The notes under the pieces were generated by a model. It saw only the letters and a program-made list of their open reading frames with translations, ran no database searches and was not told where the DNA came from. A DNA stretch of 49,137 bases, from the NCBI GenBank assembly GCA_043785105.1, contig JAYVXO010000064.1, positions 1-49,137 on the forward strand, in the 5' to 3' direction. This document shows, one piece after another, positions 46,643-49,137 of the stretch. The stretch comes from Fimbriiglobus sp043785105. GTDB taxonomy: Bacteria > Planctomycetota > Planctomycetia > Gemmatales > Gemmataceae. Numbering within the stretch: position 1 is the stretch's first letter; the number at the start of each line of letters is the position of its first letter. Both the position numbers and the translations under genes were made by a program.

Positions 46643-46994
46643 CGAGCAAAACCTGTATTTGACTCGGTTTATCCTGGAGCAACGGGGCTATAAAACGCTT
46701 GAAGCTCGGGACGGCCCGGCTGGGATTACATTGGCACAGGCATCCCCACCGGATTTAATTTTGCTCGACATCCAACTTCCCGAGATGGACGGCTATGCGG
46801 TTGCGAAGAATTTACGCAACATCGCGTCATTGCACACGGTTCCGATCGTCGCTGTGACTTCCTATGCTATGGTGGGTGATCGAGAACAGGTGTTGGCGAG
46901 TGGGTGCGATGGGTACATCGAAAAACCAATCAACCCCGACACGTTCATCAACGAGATTGAAGCGTATCTCCATCGTCCACGAGGTTCGTCGTGA
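46611..46994 (+). CDS. Single-domain response regulator (receiver only)
   Basis: The 127-residue product is a bare receiver: ILIIEDNEQNLYLTRFILEQ with the acidic pair, LILLDIQLPEMDG with phospho-acceptor Asp 53, AVTSYAM (Thr/Ser switch) and YIEKPINPDTF with the conserved Lys. There is no output domain, so it passes phosphate on or works by protein contact, as DivK or Spo0F do. It begins inside the preceding kinase gene (32-bp overlap) and its last 4 bp overlap the next (GTGA), so the three products are translationally coupled. AGGAGG at 46597-46602 lies inside the kinase gene, 8 bp before its ATG. Confidence 0.95.
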   Translation: MQPTILIIEDNEQNLYLTRFILEQRGYKTLEARDGPAGITLAQASPPDLILLDIQLPEMDGYAVAKNLRNIASLHTVPIVAVTSYAMVGDREQVLASGCDGYIEKPINPDTFINEIEAYLHRPRGSS

Positions 46995-49045
46995 CTCAAA
47001 TCCTCATCGTGGATGACAACGAAGCCAACCGGTATTTACTTGAAACGCTTCTGCGCACTTCGGGCTTTTCGGCTGTCAGCACCGCAGACGGACAAGAAGC
47101 CCTATCGGCCGCTAAACGCACCCTTCCCGACTTAATCGTCTCCGACGTGCTGATGCCTGTCATGGACGGGTTCGCGCTCTGTCGGGCGTGCCAACTCGAC
47201 GACCGCTTGCGTTCGATCCCCTTCGTTTTTTACACCGCAACGTACACGGACCACAAGGATCAAGAATTCGGCCTCAATTTGGGTGCGGTGGCCTATCTGA
47301 TTAAACCCGAGGAACCCGAAGTCCTGCTCCGCAAAATTCGGGATGTCCTCGCTACACGTCATGCGGTTCCCTTGGTTGCGAAACCTCCCATCATTGAAGA
47401 AGCCGTTTTTTTGCGTGAGTACAACTACACGTTGGTCCACAAACTTGAACGCAAGATGCTTCAACTCGAAGAATCCAATCGGGAACTTGAACTTGAAGTG
47501 AACGAACGCCGATTGACGGAAGTGCGGTTGCGACAACAAACCCGATTACTCGATATGGCATCGGATGCCATCATTTGTCTGGGTTTGGACGGCGTGATTC
47601 GGCATTGGAATCGTGGCGCGGAACGGGTCTTTGGTTGGTCAGAAATGGAAGTGCGCGGCCAACGGTGGGACGTGCTGTTCGGCCCGCTGCCGACTCCCGT
47701 CCAAAACGCGATCAACTTAACCGCCGAGTCCGATTGGTTCGCCGAACTCACGTTGATGACCAAAGGGCAACAGCCCGTTATTGTCGATAGTCGGTGGACA
47801 CTGGTGAAGGATGAACAAAACCTGCCCCAAAGCGTTCTGGCGGTCTGCACCAATATCACTCAGAAGAAAATGTTGGAGGCCCAATTCTTGCGCAGCCAGC
47901 GCATGGAAGTCATCGGCACGATGGCCAGCGGGATTGCCCACGACTTGAACAACATCCTGACGCCAATTGTTGTCGCCACGCCGATGCTCCGGCGGAAACT
48001 TCCCCCTAACGTGGACCAAGAATTGTTCCGGGTGATCGAATCGAGCGCGGAGCGCGCCACGGGCGTTTTGAAACAACTGCTTTCGTTCGGCCGCGGGATG
48101 AAATGTGAACGGGTCGTGGTGCAGATGGAACTGTTGATTACGGAAGTTGTGAGCCTTGTCGCCCAGACCTTTCCTAAGAATATCCGCATCGTTTCCCACA
48201 TCGCGCCCCACTCACCGCCACTGTTGGGTGATACGACGCAATTACATCAACTCCTGTTGAATTTGTGCATCAACGCGCGCGACGCCATGCCTAGGGGAGG
48301 AGTGATCGAGATCCGGACGGATCTTGCGGAATTCTCAGTAACTCCCGCAGGAAATCTGAGCGAATTGAAACCGGGGCAGTACCTCAAACTCACGGTGTCC
48401 GATAACGGCTCCGGCATCCCGCCCGAAAACCTACCCAAGATTTTCGACCCCTTCTTTACAACCAAAGACATCGGCGTTGGCACCGGCCTCGGCTTGGCGA
48501 CGGTGCAAACGATTGCGAAAAGTCACGGCGGTACCGTCGTCGTCAGCAGCCAACTGAATCAGGGTGCGCGGTTTGATGTGTACCTGCCCGCCTTCGTCGA
48601 AGAACCGACGGCGACACAAGGCAGTATGAAATACGATGCCGTCAGCAGTGGGTTCAACGTAACGGGGAACCGGAAGAATCCCACTCGGGTCTTGGTCGTT
48701 GACGACGACCCCGCGATCCGGGAGATCGTCCGCGCACTGTTGGAATACCGTGGCTATCGGGTGGTGTTGGCGACCAATGCACCCGAGGCGTTGCGAATGG
48801 CAAAAGACCACTCCGAACAGATCGCGTTGATCTTGGCCGACATCACGATGCCCCACATTGATGGGATCGCGTTGTTTCGGATGTTACGGGAAGCGTCGAT
48901 TTCTGTACCGATCGTGGCAATGAGTGGCTTGCGGGATTCGGAACAAGATGTCACCCTGGCGAATCTAGGTGTCAGGCACTTCTTACCAAAACCGTTCACC
49001 GGCGAGGAACTCATTCAGGCGATCGAGGGTGCCATCCACACTTAG
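46991..49045 (+). CDS. Cytoplasmic hybrid histidine kinase: receiver, PAS, kinase core, receiver
   Basis: The start is GTG 46991, overlapping the previous stop. The 684-residue product begins with a receiver (ILIVDDNEANRYLLETLLRT; Asp 52 in LIVSDVLMPVMDG). A coiled coil (LERKMLQLEESNRELELEVN) leads to a PAS domain at about 185-300 (LDMASDAIICLGLDGVIRHW). The H-box is GIAHDLNNILTPIV with His 317. The ATP-binding domain has LNLCINARDAMPRGG, VSDNGSGIP and GVGTGLGLATVQT, and a second receiver carries Asp 617 (LILADITMPHIDG). No membrane segment is seen. Two receivers flanking one kinase core suggest both phosphate input and output. The stop codon TAG (49043-49045) coincides with the edge of an IS element. 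Confidence 0.93.
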   Translation: MTQILIVDDNEANRYLLETLLRTSGFSAVSTADGQEALSAAKRTLPDLIVSDVLMPVMDGFALCRACQLDDRLRSIPFVFYTATYTDHKDQEFGLNLGAVAYLIKPEEPEVLLRKIRDVLATRHAVPLVAKPPIIEEAVFLREYNYTLVHKLERKMLQLEESNRELELEVNERRLTEVRLRQQTRLLDMASDAIICLGLDGVIRHWNRGAERVFGWSEMEVRGQRWDVLFGPLPTPVQNAINLTAESDWFAELTLMTKGQQPVIVDSRWTLVKDEQNLPQSVLAVCTNITQKKMLEAQFLRSQRMEVIGTMASGIAHDLNNILTPIVVATPMLRRKLPPNVDQELFRVIESSAERATGVLKQLLSFGRGMKCERVVVQMELLITEVVSLVAQTFPKNIRIVSHIAPHSPPLLGDTTQLHQLLLNLCINARDAMPRGGVIEIRTDLAEFSVTPAGNLSELKPGQYLKLTVSDNGSGIPPENLPKIFDPFFTTKDIGVGTGLGLATVQTIAKSHGGTVVVSSQLNQGARFDVYLPAFVEEPTATQGSMKYDAVSSGFNVTGNRKNPTRVLVVDDDPAIREIVRALLEYRGYRVVLATNAPEALRMAKDHSEQIALILADITMPHIDGIALFRMLREASISVPIVAMSGLRDSEQDVTLANLGVRHFLPKPFTGEELIQAIEGAIHT

Positions 49046-49137
49046 AGCCTATCCGAATAACCCGGAAGCTTGATAAGCGATAACTCCGAGAGCGAAATGC
49101 AACATGGCGATATAGTTCTCCGGCTTCTTGTTCCAAC
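49045..49137 (-). mobile_element. IS5-like insertion sequence, only its 3' end inside the window
   Basis: GAGCCTATCCGAATAACC at 49045 is a plausible terminal repeat of an IS5/IS427-type element, a group that commonly begins with GAGCCTATCCG-like ends. It begins at the last base of the kinase stop codon. The transposase end lies inside it on the minus strand, and the rest is beyond the window. Confidence 0.75.
49049..49137 (-). CDS. IS5-like transposase, C-terminal 28 residues only
   Basis: Read on the minus strand from the window edge, the sequence gives WNKKPENYIAMLHFALGVIA followed by YQASGLFG and a TAG stop at 49049-49051. The WxKKPENYxAMLHFA segment is the typical end of IS5/IS427-group transposases, where it follows the RxxVERT...RR helix. 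The N-terminal part with the DDE residues is outside the window, so intactness cannot be judged. Confidence 0.8.
   Translation of the reverse strand, partial: WNKKPENYIAMLHFALGVIAYQASGLFG

Overview
This 49 kb window is a stretch of bacterial chromosome that looks planctomycete, most likely from the Gemmataceae. This is inferred from gene content, not from a marker gene. The supporting signs are a Ser/Thr kinase with a C-terminal membrane segment, very long secreted proteins without assigned function, PDZ and S1C protease-like proteins, a giant TPR protein, a methyltransferase with a regulatory domain, a PAS/hybrid-kinase array, and moderately high G+C. No rRNA operon, ribosomal protein gene or replication origin is present to fix the taxonomy further.

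Layout. 1-2160 (minus) is the N-terminal 720 residues of a transmembrane Ser/Thr protein kinase that runs off the left edge. 2333-5299 (plus) is a secreted 988-residue protein of unknown function, followed by a gene-free segment with three copies of a REP-like repeat (5314-5549). 5739-8131 holds a PurF-family amidophosphoribosyltransferase that overlaps a DUF6065-like gene. 8321-13682 holds a CE15-like esterase, a methyltransferase, a tRNA-Sec gene on the opposite strand, an aldehyde dehydrogenase and a secreted cyclophilin-type isomerase. 13826-20200 encodes a 2124-residue secreted protein, with a decayed insertion sequence (20213-21743) just after its stop codon.

21818-23824 is the groES-groEL operon (minus). 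Next come a class III aminotransferase (plus) and a Tat-exported protein (minus), then a plus-strand block: CbpA-like DnaJ, rnpA, yidD, a translationally coupled methyltransferase, an M6 metalloprotease with two PDZ domains, a UDP-glucuronate decarboxylase-like enzyme and a hybrid histidine kinase. 34466-44047 is a co-directional minus-strand run read in the order AAA+ ATPase, active S1C protease, degenerate S1C/PDZ protein, 1403-residue TPR protein, CobW-type GTPase. 44160-49045 (plus) is a tightly packed signalling cluster: small protein, GAF-PAS-PAS histidine kinase, stand-alone receiver, and receiver-PAS-kinase-receiver hybrid. The window ends inside an IS5-like element that abuts the stop codon of the last kinase.

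How the parts relate. Two themes stand out. One is proteostasis: GroES/GroEL, DnaJ, a cyclophilin, two S1C proteins and an M6 protease. The other is phosphorelay and phospho-signalling: one Ser/Thr kinase, three histidine kinases and one single-domain receiver. Several non-coding signals recur: a 30-bp palindromic terminator at three loci, two CACGAAT-arm inverted-repeat elements, and the REP-like repeats. I found no CRISPR array, no prophage and no complete defence system. The most distinctive items are the tRNA-Sec gene, the PurF/DUF6065 pair, the S1C/PDZ protein with a rewritten catalytic triad, and the 2124-residue secreted protein.
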